From: Brachybacterium endophyticum
GTDB lineage: Bacteria; Actinomycetota; Actinomycetes; Actinomycetales; Dermabacteraceae
Assembly: GCF_003130585.1 (NCBI RefSeq)
Contig: NZ_QFKX01000003.1
Location: forward strand, 62,001-126,000
Reading direction: 5' to 3'
Length of the DNA: 64,000 nucleotides
The notes under the pieces were generated by a model. The model saw only the letters and a program-made list of their open reading frames with translations. It was not told where the DNA came from and made no database searches. The position numbers were made by a program, and so were the translations under genes. Positions 44,764 to 54,535 of the stretch are shown here, piece by piece; within the stretch, counting starts at the first letter, position 1, and the number at the start of each line of letters is the position of its first letter.

Positions 44764-46104
44764 ATGACGCACTCGGGAACCATTCTCACCAAGCGGCGAC
44801 GTCGGGGATACCTCGCCGCCTCCGTCTCCGCTGCGATGCTCGCGCTGTCCGGGTGCGGCGCGGGCGACGGGGACTCCGCCTCCGATGGTGAGGAGTCGAG
44901 GAAGTCGTCGTCGGCGGCCGCCTCGAGCCGCACGGAGGTCGGGGCGCTCACCCCGCGCATCGTCCTCGCCCACGACGGTGGTGTGACCACGCTGGACTCC
45001 TCGGACGGCGAGGTCGTCGACGAGACCGATGTCGGGGGCTACGCGCGGCTGAATCCCGCGGGTGACGGACGCACGGTCATGGTCAGTGCCGGGTCCACGA
45101 TCACGCCGTACGACACGGGTCTCATCGCTCGGGCCCACGGCGACCACTTCCACTACTACACGCAGGATCCGACGCAGCTCCCGGAAGCCGCGATCTCCGC
45201 GGAGGAGCCGGGGCACGTGGTCCCCCACGGCGACCGCACCGCGACCTTCGCCGACGGGACCGGTCAGATCACCGTCTTCGACCCCTCGTCCCTCGCCGAG
45301 GGGACCCTCGGGAAGACCGTCGGGACCAGGACCGACGCCCCGCACCACGGTGTCGCGGTCCCGCTCTCCGACGGGTCGTTGCTGCACACCGTGGGCACCG
45401 AGGAGGACCGTCACGCCGTCGTCGTCGAGGACGCAGAGGGCACGGTCACCGCGAAGACCGAGGACTGCCCCGGCGTCCACGGCGAGGCGGCTGCGAAGGC
45501 CACGGGGGGCGGCGGCGACGTGATCACGCTGGGCTGCGAGAACGGCCCCGTCATGTACAAGGACGGGGCGTTCCACAAGATCGACGTGACGGAGGACTTC
45601 CAGCGGTCGGGCAATCAGAAGGGCCACGACGACTCACCCGTCGTGCTCACCGATTACAAGGTCGAGAAGGACCCCGAGGGCGGCATCGAGCGCCCCACGA
45701 CGGTGGGCCTGCTCGACACCCGCGACGGCTCCTTCGACACCGTCGACCTGGGCTCGGAGTACTGGTTCCGCTCGCTGGACCGCGGGCCCGACGGCGAGGC
45801 GCTCGTGCTCACCGCCGACGGCGAGCTGAACATCCTCGACCCCGAGAGCGGGAAGGTCCTGCACGAGACGACGGTGGCCGAGAAGTGGACCGAGCCCGAC
45901 CAGTGGCAGGAGCCCGGACCGATGCTCTCGGTCGCCGACGGCACCGCCTTCGTCGTCGACCCGGAGAACAAGAAGCTGACCATGGTCGACATCGAGACCG
46001 GTGAGGCGTACGAGGAGCTCGACCTCCCGGAGGTGCCGCACGAGATCGAGGTGACCACCGGTACCCCGTCGGGCGAGTACGAGGTCACCTCGGGGAGCCC
46101 GTGA
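44764..46104 (+). CDS. aztD: AztD-like zinc metallochaperone lipoprotein
   Basis: 446-residue exported protein. The signal peptide ends in LALSGCGAG, a lipobox, followed by an Asp/Ser-rich linker. The rest is a beta-propeller: ARLNPAGDGRTVMVSAGSTI, then ARAHGDHFHYYTQDP (about 122-136) with the histidine cluster typical of AztD, and PGHVVPHGDRTATFADGTGQ. AztD delivers zinc to the AztC binding protein of the AztABC importer. No aztABC lies in the window. A Zur-like box controls the promoter, agreeing with zinc-starvation expression. Two cysteines (near 237 and 259) could form a disulfide. Confidence 0.82.
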   Translation: MTHSGTILTKRRRRGYLAASVSAAMLALSGCGAGDGDSASDGEESRKSSSAAASSRTEVGALTPRIVLAHDGGVTTLDSSDGEVVDETDVGGYARLNPAGDGRTVMVSAGSTITPYDTGLIARAHGDHFHYYTQDPTQLPEAAISAEEPGHVVPHGDRTATFADGTGQITVFDPSSLAEGTLGKTVGTRTDAPHHGVAVPLSDGSLLHTVGTEEDRHAVVVEDAEGTVTAKTEDCPGVHGEAAAKATGGGGDVITLGCENGPVMYKDGAFHKIDVTEDFQRSGNQKGHDDSPVVLTDYKVEKDPEGGIERPTTVGLLDTRDGSFDTVDLGSEYWFRSLDRGPDGEALVLTADGELNILDPESGKVLHETTVAEKWTEPDQWQEPGPMLSVADGTAFVVDPENKKLTMVDIETGEAYEELDLPEVPHEIEVTTGTPSGEYEVTSGSP

Positions 46105-46232
46105 GGCCGGCCGTCGGGGCGCGCGGGCCCGCGTGAGCCCCTGACGCCCTCGCAGGCCTTGCCGGCTCGTACAGTGGTCAGGGATCCGGGGCCCACGGTG
46201 CCCTGCGCTGACGAGACGAGGACCTGACGACG

Positions 46233-46793
46233 ATGAGCGAGCTCCGCGACCGACTGCGTGCCCTGCCCGGCTTCCCGCCGGACCTGCCGGTGCTGGACGG
46301 CGATGCCGTCCCCGAGAATCCGCAGGCCCTGTTCCTGGACTGGCTCGAGGACGCGATCGCGAGCGGAGCCCGGCAGCCGCACGCGATGACGTTCACGTCG
46401 CTGGACGCCTCGGGGTTCCCCGTCGGCCGGACCCTGATCCTCAAGGACATCGACGAGAACGGGTACCAAGTCTCGACCCATCGCACCTCCCGCAAGGGGG
46501 AGCAGCTGGCCGAGGACGACCGCGCCTCGATGGTCTTCTTCTGGCGCGAGTCCGGACGGCAGGTGCGGATCACCGGCACCGTCGCCGCCCTGAGCAAGGA
46601 GATCTCGCAGGCCGACTGGGGCTCGCGGCCGAACTTCACGGGCGAGCCGAACCCCGACTGGCAGGTCTATGCCCTGGTCCCGAGCGAGTACGAGTTCATG
46701 CAGGCCCGCGAGGACCGCAAGCACACCCGGATCGAGTACACGCTCTCCGGCGGCCGGTGGACGCACGGCCACGTGCCCACACCCGCCGGCTGA
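46233..46793 (+). CDS. pyridoxamine-phosphate-oxidase-fold protein (PdxH-like)
   Basis: 186 residues with the PdxH layout: AMTFTSLDASGFPVGRTLIL, STHRTSRKGEQLAEDDRASM and FFWRESGRQVRITGTVAALS are the FMN-binding strands, and EYEFMQAREDRKHTRIEY occupies the place of the C-terminal PdxH motif. The substrate-binding RLH of true PdxH reads RKH here, and the QS segment is missing, so PNP/PMP oxidase activity is uncertain; an F420- or FMN-dependent reductase role is possible. Monocistronic. Confidence 0.78.
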   Translation: MSELRDRLRALPGFPPDLPVLDGDAVPENPQALFLDWLEDAIASGARQPHAMTFTSLDASGFPVGRTLILKDIDENGYQVSTHRTSRKGEQLAEDDRASMVFFWRESGRQVRITGTVAALSKEISQADWGSRPNFTGEPNPDWQVYALVPSEYEFMQAREDRKHTRIEYTLSGGRWTHGHVPTPAG

Positions 46794-46927
46794 CACCCGA
46801 TCGATCCCGACAGCGCCCGGCCGCGGCCGACGATCCGTGCGCGGGCGCGTGGCCGGATCGTGAACAGCGGTGTCCGCGGCATCGCCCTCGCGCCCACGCA
46901 CCCTCGTCTCGGCTCTACAGTGGCGGC

Positions 46928-47758
46928 ATGGACATCGCTGTTCTCGGAGCCACAGGGACCATCGGCCGCCTCGTCGCCGACCGCTTGGAGGGCGGCGGCC
47001 AGACGGTGCGCCGTCTGAGCAGGAGCGCCTCGGGGGTCGACACCGCCACCGGCGAGGGCCTCCAGGGCGCGATCGCCGGGGCCGACGTCGTCGTCGATGC
47101 GACCAATATCGCCAGCTTCCGCGCCTCCCGCGCCGTGCCCTTCTTCGCCACCAGCGCGAAGAACATCGCGGCGGCGGCGAAGAAGGAAGGCGTCGGACGG
47201 GTCGTGTGCATCTCGATCGCGGGCGTCACCCGGGCCGGTGCGGGCAAGCGCTTCGGCTACTACCGCGGCAAGTCCGCCCAGGAGCGCGCCTATCGAGCCG
47301 CCCCGGTCCCCACCACGATCGTCCGCTCGACCCAGTGGTTCGAGTTCGCCTCCCTGATCCTTCCGCAGGCGAGCGTCGGCCCGATCGCCGTGCTGCCCAC
47401 GATGAAGATGGCGCCGGTGGCGGCCGAGAGGGCCGCCGACCACATCGCCGAGGAGATCATCGCGACCGGTCACGGCGAGGTGCCGGAGATCCGGCCCGGG
47501 CAGAATGCGCGCCTGGCCACCGACGACGGCGAGGACCCGGCCAACCGGATCGTGGCGGTGTGCGGCCCCGAGGTGATGACGACCGCGCAGCTGGTGCGGA
47601 AGACCCTCGCCGCACGGGGTGACATCGAGGACCTCTCGCCGCGCGTGGTGACCGAGCTGCCCTATCTGGGGCGGGCCCTGGCCGGTGGCGTGCTGATCCC
47701 GCAGGAGAGGAATCTCGTGGTCGACGACCTCACCCTCGACAGCTGGCTGGAGCGCTGA
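46928..47758 (+). CDS. NmrA-like NAD(P)-binding protein (atypical SDR)
   Basis: 276 residues. The nucleotide loop is MDIAVLGATGTIGRLVADRL, with SRSASGV as a possible NADP-binding patch and VVCISIAGVTRAGAGKRFGY as the mid-domain strand. The typical SDR catalytic YxxxK is reduced to YYRGKSAQER, so Tyr and Lys are present in YYRGK. Role may be sensing or reduction. TACAGT lies 6 bases before the ATG, indicating a leaderless mRNA. Confidence 0.85.
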   Translation: MDIAVLGATGTIGRLVADRLEGGGQTVRRLSRSASGVDTATGEGLQGAIAGADVVVDATNIASFRASRAVPFFATSAKNIAAAAKKEGVGRVVCISIAGVTRAGAGKRFGYYRGKSAQERAYRAAPVPTTIVRSTQWFEFASLILPQASVGPIAVLPTMKMAPVAAERAADHIAEEIIATGHGEVPEIRPGQNARLATDDGEDPANRIVAVCGPEVMTTAQLVRKTLAARGDIEDLSPRVVTELPYLGRALAGGVLIPQERNLVVDDLTLDSWLER

Positions 47759-47834
47759 TCACGCTGGGGAGCTGAGTCCGTCGGCGCGCCGATCAGCCGG
47801 GAGCGCTGGGTCCTTCGAGGAGAGCGAGCAGCTG

Positions 47835-48701
47835 ATGGCCGACCATTCACGGCAGTCCGAGGCCGAGGAGCGCCGCCGGCTCGGAGCGAGCGACGAGCCC
47901 GTCGAGGACAAGCTCGCCCAGGAGTTCGAGAACACGGTCACCGAGGGCGCGAACCGGCTGAACCGCACCTGGCGCGCCCTCGTGGTCACCGGCCTCTTCG
48001 GCGGGATCGACGTGGGCATCGGTCTGCTGGCGATGCTCGCCGTGCTCGACGCGACCGGTTCGAAGCTGCTGGGCGGCCTCGCCTTCGGCATCGGCCTGTA
48101 CGCGCTGCGGCTCGCCCACTCGGAACTGTTCACCGAGGACTTCCTCGTGCCCATCAACGCCGTCGTCGCCCGGCACGGAACCTGGCTCCAGCTGCTGCGC
48201 CTGTGGGCGACGACCCTGGTCACGAACATCGTGGGCGGATGGGCCTTCACCTGGCTCGTGGTCGCCGCGTTCCCCCGCTTCGACGACATCCTCGTGGACA
48301 CCGCGATGAAGTACATCGAGAGCGGGCTGACGGTCGAGACCGGCTGTCTGGCCGTGCTCGCCGGCTTCACCATCACGCTGATCACCCGCATGAACCAGGG
48401 CGCCAACGACGGCATCGCCACCCTCGCGAACTCCCTGATCTCCGGATTCCTCGTGGTCGGCCTCTCCATGGACCACGGCGCGCTGACGTCGGCGATCATC
48501 TTCGCCGCGATGCACGCCGGAGCGGACATCCCCTACCGCGACTGGCTGGTCTGGTTCAGCTGGGTGATCCCGCTGAACATGATCGGCGGCCTGCTGATCC
48601 TCACCATCCCCCGTCTCGTGCGCACCTGGGAGCTGGTGCGCAAGGAGCGGGCGGGAGCGCGGGACTCGTCGGCCGAGGACGGGGTCGCGAAGCACGACTG
48701 A
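47835..48701 (+). CDS. formate/nitrite transporter family channel (YfdC-like)
   Basis: 288-residue membrane protein with a charged cytosolic N-terminus (about 1-45) and six predicted helices. Family motifs: [20 protein letters not shown] (the FNT signature region) and [20 protein letters not shown]. Branch and N-terminus resemble YfdC rather than FocA/NirC, so the anion transported is unknown. The ATG at 47835 lies behind GGAGAGCGAGCAG. It precedes the hut operon by 180 bp but is probably a separate unit. Confidence 0.85.
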   Translation: MADHSRQSEAEERRRLGASDEPVEDKLAQEFENTVTEGANRLNRTWRALVVTGLFGGIDVGIGLLAMLAVLDATGSKLLGGLAFGIGLYALRLAHSELFTEDFLVPINAVVARHGTWLQLLRLWATTLVTNIVGGWAFTWLVVAAFPRFDDILVDTAMKYIESGLTVETGCLAVLAGFTITLITRMNQGANDGIATLANSLISGFLVVGLSMDHGALTSAIIFAAMHAGADIPYRDWLVWFSWVIPLNMIGGLLILTIPRLVRTWELVRKERAGARDSSAEDGVAKHD

Positions 48702-48776
48702 TCCCGGTCAGAGCGCGGTCGACCCCTGCCGCGCGGTGCCTGAGCGCCAGCAGACGGCGAGGTGGACCGGCCTGGA

Positions 48777-48790
48777 TCCGGTATACCGGA
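48777..48790 (+). promoter_or_regulatory. palindrome upstream of the hut operon
   Basis: TCCGGTATACCGGA is a perfect 14-bp palindrome 92 bp before hutU and the only such element in the 181-bp gap. It is a candidate operator for histidine control. No regulator gene is linked, so the binding protein would act from elsewhere. Confidence 0.45.
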
Positions 48791-48882
48791 CGCTGGTCGG
48801 GCGTTCCCTCTCGTGCTCGGCACCTCCGGGATGCTGTCCTGTGTCGGAGCATTCTCAGCCGCCCACGAGCCAGGAGTCGACG

Positions 48883-50637
48883 ATGAACCTTCCCGGAGCC
48901 CGCCCCGTCCGCGCACCGCGCGGCACCGAGATCACCGCGAAGAGCTGGCAGACCGAGGCGCCGCTGCGGATGCTCCAGAACAACCTCGACCCCGAGGTCG
49001 CCGAGCGCCCCGACGACCTCGTCGTCTACGGCGGCACCGGCCGCGCCGCGCGCTCCTGGGAGGCCTACGACGCGATCCTCGCCTCCCTCGCCGACATCGA
49101 GGACGACGAGACGCTGCTGGTCCAGTCCGGCAAGCCCGTCGGCATCCTGCGCACCAACGAATGGGCGCCCCGCGTGCTGATCGCGAACTCGAACCTGGTG
49201 GGCGACTGGGCGACCTGGCCCGAGTTCCGCAGGCTCGAGGCCGAGGGCCTGATGATGTACGGCCAGATGACCGCCGGGTCCTGGATCTACATCGCCACCC
49301 AGGGCATCCTCCAGGGCACCTTCGAGACCTTCGCCGCCGTGGGCGCCAAGCGCTTCGGCGGCACCCTGGAGGGCACCATCACCCTCACCGGCGGCTGCGG
49401 CGGCATGGGCGGTGCCCAGCCCCTGGCCGTCACCCTGAACGGCGGGGTCTGCCTGATCGCCGACGTCGACCGCACCCGCCTCGAGCGGCGCGTGGCCAAG
49501 CGCTACCTCACCGAGATCGCCGACGACCTCGACGACGCGATCGCCCGCGCGAACGCCGCCCGCGAGGAGAAGCGCGCCGTCTCCATCGGCATCGTCGGCA
49601 ACGCGGCGGACGTCTTCCCCGCCCTGCTGGCACGCCACCGCGCCGGCGACATCCGCATCGACGTCGTCACCGACCAGACCAGCGCCCACGACCCGCTGTC
49701 CTACCTGCCCCTCGAACACGACGTGACCAGCTGGCACGAGGAGGCCGAGGCCGACCCGGAGGGCTTCACCAAGAAGTCGCGGGAGTCCATGGCGCGGCAG
49801 GTGCAGGCCATGGTCGACTTCCAGGACGAGGGCGCCGAGGTCTTCGACTACGGCAACTCGATCCGCGACGAGGCCCGCCACGCCGGTTGCGAGCGCGCCT
49901 TCGCCTTCCCCGGGTTCGTCCCCGCCTACATCCGCCCGTTGTTCTGCGAGGGCCTCGGCCCGTTCCGCTGGGTCGCGCTCTCCGGCGACCCCGAGGACAT
50001 CGCCGTCACCGACGCCGCCCTCAAGGAGCTCTTCCCCGAGAACGAGCACCTGCACCGCTGGCTCGACGCCGCCGGTGAGTTCGTCGAGTTCGAGGGTCTG
50101 CCGGCCCGCATCTGCTGGCTCGGCTACGGCGACCGCGCGAAGGCCGGGAAGCTGCTGAACGACCTGGTGCGCGACGGCAAGGTCAAGGCCCCGATCGTCA
50201 TCGGCCGCGACCACCTCGACTCCGGCTCCGTGGCGAGCCCCTACCGCGAGACCGAGGCCATGATCGACGGCTCCGACGCGATCGCCGACTGGCCGCTGCT
50301 GAACGCCCTGACCTCCACCTCCTCGGGTGCCACCTGGGTCTCCATCCATCACGGTGGCGGCGTCGGCATCGGCCGCTCGATCCACGCCGGCCAGGTCGGC
50401 GTGGCCGACGGCACCGAGCTCGCCGGCCGCAAGCTCGAGCGCCTGCTGACCAACGACCCGGCCATGGGCGTGATCCGCCACGTCGACGCCGGCTACTCCC
50501 GCGCCGCCGAGGTCGCCGAGGAGCGCGGCGTGCGGGTGCCGATGACCCCGCACGTCCGCGACGCCGAGGACCCCGACGCCGTCCAGCGCGAGGCGTCCGC
50601 GAAGGCGGGCTCGACCGCGGCGCCGACCAAGGGCTGA
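48883..50637 (+). CDS. hutU: urocanate hydratase
   Basis: 584 residues. Converts urocanate to imidazolone propionate, step 2 of histidine breakdown, using tightly bound NAD as electrophile. [20 protein letters not shown] is the family start, [20 protein letters not shown] the NAD-binding glycine loop (about 167-186), and [20 protein letters not shown] the conserved catalytic region with the active-site Cys. The start is ATG at 48883, 6 bases after CAGGAG. It is the first gene of the operon; the next gene begins 5 bases after its stop. Confidence 0.97.
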   Translation: MNLPGARPVRAPRGTEITAKSWQTEAPLRMLQNNLDPEVAERPDDLVVYGGTGRAARSWEAYDAILASLADIEDDETLLVQSGKPVGILRTNEWAPRVLIANSNLVGDWATWPEFRRLEAEGLMMYGQMTAGSWIYIATQGILQGTFETFAAVGAKRFGGTLEGTITLTGGCGGMGGAQPLAVTLNGGVCLIADVDRTRLERRVAKRYLTEIADDLDDAIARANAAREEKRAVSIGIVGNAADVFPALLARHRAGDIRIDVVTDQTSAHDPLSYLPLEHDVTSWHEEAEADPEGFTKKSRESMARQVQAMVDFQDEGAEVFDYGNSIRDEARHAGCERAFAFPGFVPAYIRPLFCEGLGPFRWVALSGDPEDIAVTDAALKELFPENEHLHRWLDAAGEFVEFEGLPARICWLGYGDRAKAGKLLNDLVRDGKVKAPIVIGRDHLDSGSVASPYRETEAMIDGSDAIADWPLLNALTSTSSGATWVSIHHGGGVGIGRSIHAGQVGVADGTELAGRKLERLLTNDPAMGVIRHVDAGYSRAAEVAEERGVRVPMTPHVRDAEDPDAVQREASAKAGSTAAPTKG

Positions 50638-50642
50638 GCGCC

Positions 50643-51851
50643 ATGAGCATCGTCGAGGACTTCGACCACCGCTGGGCGCAGCTGCTGCCCGTCGGCCGCC
50701 ATTCGGGCACCGGCGGGTACCGCCGCTATGCCTGGACCCGCGAGGACCACACGCTGCGCGAATGGTTCGCCGGCGAGTGCGCCGCGCTGGGGCTCGACCT
50801 CACCGAGGACCGGATGGGCAACCAGTGGGCCTGGTGGGGCGACCCCGACCGGTCGCCCGGTGTCGTCATCGGCTCGCACCTGGACTCCGTTCCCGACGGC
50901 GGGGCGTACGACGGGCCGCTCGGCGTGGTCTCCGCGCTCTCCGTCGTGCGGGAGCTGAAGGACCACGGCTTCACGCCGAGCGTGCCCATCGGCGTCGTGA
51001 ACTTCGGCGACGAGGAGGGCGCACGCTTCGGCGTCGCCTGCGCCGGCTCCCGCGTGCTCACCGGCGCGATGACGCCGGAGCGGGCCCTGGGCCTGACCGA
51101 CGCCGACGGCGTGAGCATGGCCGAGGCCCTGCGCGCCGCCGGCCGCACCGCGGAGATCGGCGCGGACCCGGCGGCCCTGGCCCGCATCGGCTCCTTCGTC
51201 GAGCTGCACGTGGAGCAGGGGAGGGCCCTGGACCTGATGGACCCCGCCACCTCCGCGGTCGCCGTCGGCACCGACATCTGGCCGCACGGCCGCTGGCGCG
51301 CCGACTTCACCGGCCGCGCCGACCACGCCGGGACCACCGCGCTCGCCGACCGCCAGGACGCCATGCTCGAGGCCGCCCGGTTCGCCCTCGCCGCCCGCGA
51401 GGCGGCGGCGCGCCGCGACGGCGAGCACCGCTGCGTCGCGACCGTCGGCAAGCTCGACGTGCGCCCGGGCGGGGTCAACGCGATCCCCTCGAGCGTCACC
51501 GCCTGGCTCGACGCCCGCTCACCGCAGGAATCGCTCGTGCGCGGCGTGATCGAGGACCTCACGGCGATGTTCCCCGACGCGATCAGCGAGGAGTCCTGGA
51601 CCGAGACCACCCGCTTCCACGACGCGCTGACCACCCGCGTTCGCGACGCGCTCGGACCGGACACCCCGATGCTGGGCACCGGCGCCGGTCACGACGCCGG
51701 GATCCTCGCCCAGGCGGGCGTGCCCACCACGATGCTCTTCGTCCGCAATCCCACCGGCGCCTCCCACACCCCCGAGGAGTTCGCGGAGCCCGCGGACTGC
51801 CACGCCGGGGTCGAGGCGCTGCTGACGGTCGTGAAGGACCTCGCGGCATGA
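50643..51851 (+). CDS. M20 amidohydrolase (allantoate amidohydrolase/hydantoinase-carbamylase type); candidate formylglutamate deformylase
   Basis: 402-residue dinuclear metallohydrolase. Ligand motifs are intact: GSHLDSVPDGGAYDGPLGVV (His and bridging Asp), VNFGDEEGARFG (Glu pair), SFVELHVEQGRALD and a late GAGHDAGILAQAGVPTTMLF. The family cleaves N-carbamoyl or ureido amides. Its place between hutU and hutF, overlapping hutF by 4 bases, is notable: HutF makes N-formylglutamate, and no HutG is present, so this enzyme is the logical deformylase. That function is inferred from context. Confidence 0.88.
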   Translation: MSIVEDFDHRWAQLLPVGRHSGTGGYRRYAWTREDHTLREWFAGECAALGLDLTEDRMGNQWAWWGDPDRSPGVVIGSHLDSVPDGGAYDGPLGVVSALSVVRELKDHGFTPSVPIGVVNFGDEEGARFGVACAGSRVLTGAMTPERALGLTDADGVSMAEALRAAGRTAEIGADPAALARIGSFVELHVEQGRALDLMDPATSAVAVGTDIWPHGRWRADFTGRADHAGTTALADRQDAMLEAARFALAAREAAARRDGEHRCVATVGKLDVRPGGVNAIPSSVTAWLDARSPQESLVRGVIEDLTAMFPDAISEESWTETTRFHDALTTRVRDALGPDTPMLGTGAGHDAGILAQAGVPTTMLFVRNPTGASHTPEEFAEPADCHAGVEALLTVVKDLAA

Positions 51852-53212
51852 GTGCGCAGGTAGGGGCTCCGAGAGCGTTCTGGTGCGAGCACGCCCTGCT
51901 GCCCGGCGGACCGGCTGCGGGCGTGCGGGTGGTGCTGGATGCAGGCGGCCGCATCGCGACCATCGACCAGGCCGAGAAGCAGCCCGGCGACGAGATCCTG
52001 CCCGGGGTCACGCTGCCGGGACTCGCGAACACGCACAGCCACGCCTTCCACCGCGCCCTGCGCGGACGCACCCACGGCGACGGCGGCACCTTCTGGACCT
52101 GGCGCGAGCGGATGTACCACGTCGCCGCTCGCCTGGACCCCGAGAACTACCTGGCCCTGGCCAGGGCGACCTATGCGGAGATGGCCCTCGCCGGCATCAC
52201 CGCCGTCGGCGAGTTCCACTACGTCCACCATCAGGCCGGCGGCGTCCCCTACGAGGACCCCAACGAGATGGGGCACGCCCTGCAGCAGGCCGCCGCCGAG
52301 GCCGGCGTGGCCCTGACGCTCCTGGACACCTGCTATCTCCAGGGTGGTCTCGACGCCTCGGGCCACACGCCGCTGTCCCCGGAGCAGCTGCGCTTCGGCG
52401 ACGGAGACGTCGCCGCCTGGGCCGAGCGCGCGGGCGCCCTGCGCGCCGAGGGCGATTTCCGCGTGGGCGCCGGACTGCACTCGGTGCGGGCCGTCCCCCT
52501 CGACCAGTTGCGGGAGGCCGTCGCGGTCGTCCCCGAGGTGTGCGACACCGGTACGGGGATCGATCCGCTGCACGTCCACATCAGCGAGCAGCCCGCCGAG
52601 AACCGCGCGAGCCTCGAGCACTACGGCCTCACCCCGGTGGGGCTGCTGGACGAGGCCGGTCTCGTCGGCCCCGACCTCACCGCCGTGCACGCGACCCACC
52701 TGAGCGAGGAGGACGTGCGCCTGCTCGGCGCGCAGCGTTCCTGGGTGAGCCTGTGCCCCACCACCGAACGCGACCTCGCCGACGGCATCGGCCCGGCCCG
52801 CGACCTGCACGACGCCGGGGTGCGGCTGTCCCTGGGCAGCGATCAGCACGCCGTCGTCGACCTCGTCGAGGAGGCGCGCGCCGTCGAGATGCACGAACGC
52901 CTGACCACCAACGAACGCGGACGTTTCGCCCCGCAGGACCTGCTCACGCTGGCCACCGGCCACGAAGGGCTCGGCCGGGAGGACGCCGGCCGCCTCGAGC
53001 CCGGCGCCCGCGGCGACCTGGTGACGATCCGCCTGGACTCCGTGCGCACGGCCGGCTGCGACCCCTCGCAGGTGCTGCTGTGCGCGACCGCCGCCGACGT
53101 CACCACCGTGGTCCGCGACGGCGAGAGCATCGTCGCCGACGGCCGCCACCGCCTCGGCGACGTCGGCACCCTGCTGCGCGAGGCCATCGCACCGTTCTGG
53201 GAGGACGCATGA
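51848..53212 (+). CDS. hutF: formimidoylglutamate deiminase
   Basis: 454-residue amidohydrolase-superfamily enzyme that converts N-formimino-L-glutamate to N-formyl-L-glutamate plus ammonia. LPGLANTHSHAFHRALRGRT is the HutF-specific metal motif, GEFHYVHHQAGGVPYEDPNE the substrate loop, HVHISEQPAEN and AVHATHLSEEDVRLLG hold further metal and catalytic His, and SLGSDQHAVVDLVEEARAVE the final Asp. It overlaps the genes on both sides by 4 bases (ATGA), so translation is coupled. Confidence 0.95.
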   Translation: MSAQVGAPRAFWCEHALLPGGPAAGVRVVLDAGGRIATIDQAEKQPGDEILPGVTLPGLANTHSHAFHRALRGRTHGDGGTFWTWRERMYHVAARLDPENYLALARATYAEMALAGITAVGEFHYVHHQAGGVPYEDPNEMGHALQQAAAEAGVALTLLDTCYLQGGLDASGHTPLSPEQLRFGDGDVAAWAERAGALRAEGDFRVGAGLHSVRAVPLDQLREAVAVVPEVCDTGTGIDPLHVHISEQPAENRASLEHYGLTPVGLLDEAGLVGPDLTAVHATHLSEEDVRLLGAQRSWVSLCPTTERDLADGIGPARDLHDAGVRLSLGSDQHAVVDLVEEARAVEMHERLTTNERGRFAPQDLLTLATGHEGLGREDAGRLEPGARGDLVTIRLDSVRTAGCDPSQVLLCATAADVTTVVRDGESIVADGRHRLGDVGTLLREAIAPFWEDA

Positions 53213-54513
53213 CCACCACCCTGCTCACCGGCATCTCCGAGCTCTGGACCCTCGACCCCGCCCTCGAGGACCCCACGACCGCGCCCTCGGCAGCGCCCTC
53301 GACCGAGCGCGGGGCCGCGGAGGGGCAGGTCCTCCACGACGCTGCCCTCGTCATCGAGGACGACCACGTGGCCTGGACCGGCCCCGCCGCGCAGGCACCG
53401 GCCGCCGACGAGCGGATCGACCTGGAGGGCCGCGCGGTGCTGCCCGGCTGGGTCGACTCCCACTCCCACCTGATCTTCGACGGCGACCGCTCCGCCGAGT
53501 TCGAGGCCAGGATGGCCGGCCAGTCCTATGCCGCCGGCGGCATCCAGGTCACCACCGACGCGACCCGGGCGGCAGGCGATGACCGCCTGGAGGCCCTCGT
53601 GCGCGGCCGCATCGCCGAGGCCGTCGCGGGCGGCACCACGACGCTCGAGACCAAGACCGGCTACGGGCTCACCGTCGAGGACGAATCCCGCGCCGCCGCG
53701 CTCGCCGCCCGCCTGGTCGCGGGCGGTCAACTCGACGAGGCCACCTTCCTCGGCGCGCACCTGGTGCCCGCCGAGTACGACGGCGCCGACGGCCGACCCG
53801 GACCCGAGGAGTACCTCGACCTCGTCGTCGGCCCGATGCTGCAGTCGCTGCGCGGGAACGTGCGCTGGATCGACGTGTTCTGCGAGGACGGCGCCTTCGA
53901 CACGGCGGCCTCCCGCCGGGTGCTCGAGGCCGGCCGCGCCGCGGGCCTCGGGCTGCGCGTGCACGGCAACCAGCTCTCGGCCGCCCAGCAGGGCGTGCGC
54001 CTCGCGGTCGACGAGCACGCGGCGAGCGTCGACCACGTCAACCACCTCGGACGCGAGGACGTCGAGGCCCTCGCCGCGACCGCCGCACGCCCGACCTCAC
54101 CCGGGGAGGGACCGGGCCGGCTCGCGGTCGATGCCGGCCCCACGGTCGCCACCGTCCTGCCCGCCTGCGATCTCTCCACCCGCGCGCCCCTCGCGCCTGC
54201 CCGGGAGCTCGTGGACGCGGGCGCGCACGTCGCGATCGCCAGCAACTGCAACCCCGGCACCTCCTACACGAGCGGCATGAGCTTCTGCGTGGCCACCGCC
54301 GTGCTGCAGATGCACCTCTCGCTGGCCGAGGCGATCCGCGCCGCCACCCGCGGCGGGGCCCTCGCCCTGCGCCGCTCGGACGTCGGCCACCTGGGCGTCG
54401 GCGCCCGCGCCGACCTGCACGTGCTCGAGGCCCCCGCGGCCATCCACCTGGCATACCGACCCGGCATGCCGATGACCCACCAGGTGTGGCGCGCCGGCGT
54501 GCGCCACACCTGA
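53209..54513 (+). CDS. hutI: imidazolonepropionase
   Basis: 434 residues. Opens the imidazolone ring to give formiminoglutamate (step 3). Metal motif HSHLIFDGDRSAEFEARMAG, substrate segment TTLETKTGYGLTVEDESRAA, LRVHGNQLSAAQQGVRLAVD and VAIASNCNPGTSYTSGMSFC are all characteristic. A 20-residue Ala/Pro/Thr-rich insert after residue 20 and a second one in DVEALAATAARPTSPGEGPG are lineage-specific. It overlaps hutF by 4 bases. Confidence 0.96.
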   Translation: MTTTLLTGISELWTLDPALEDPTTAPSAAPSTERGAAEGQVLHDAALVIEDDHVAWTGPAAQAPAADERIDLEGRAVLPGWVDSHSHLIFDGDRSAEFEARMAGQSYAAGGIQVTTDATRAAGDDRLEALVRGRIAEAVAGGTTTLETKTGYGLTVEDESRAAALAARLVAGGQLDEATFLGAHLVPAEYDGADGRPGPEEYLDLVVGPMLQSLRGNVRWIDVFCEDGAFDTAASRRVLEAGRAAGLGLRVHGNQLSAAQQGVRLAVDEHAASVDHVNHLGREDVEALAATAARPTSPGEGPGRLAVDAGPTVATVLPACDLSTRAPLAPARELVDAGAHVAIASNCNPGTSYTSGMSFCVATAVLQMHLSLAEAIRAATRGGALALRRSDVGHLGVGARADLHVLEAPAAIHLAYRPGMPMTHQVWRAGVRHT

Positions 54514-54535
54514 CCCCGGCCCGAGGAGGACGCCG

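Noticed and set aside
48601-50553. A 650-codon open frame antisense to hutU
   Set aside because: Low-complexity Gly/Val/Asp-rich translation typical of the complement of a high-GC gene.
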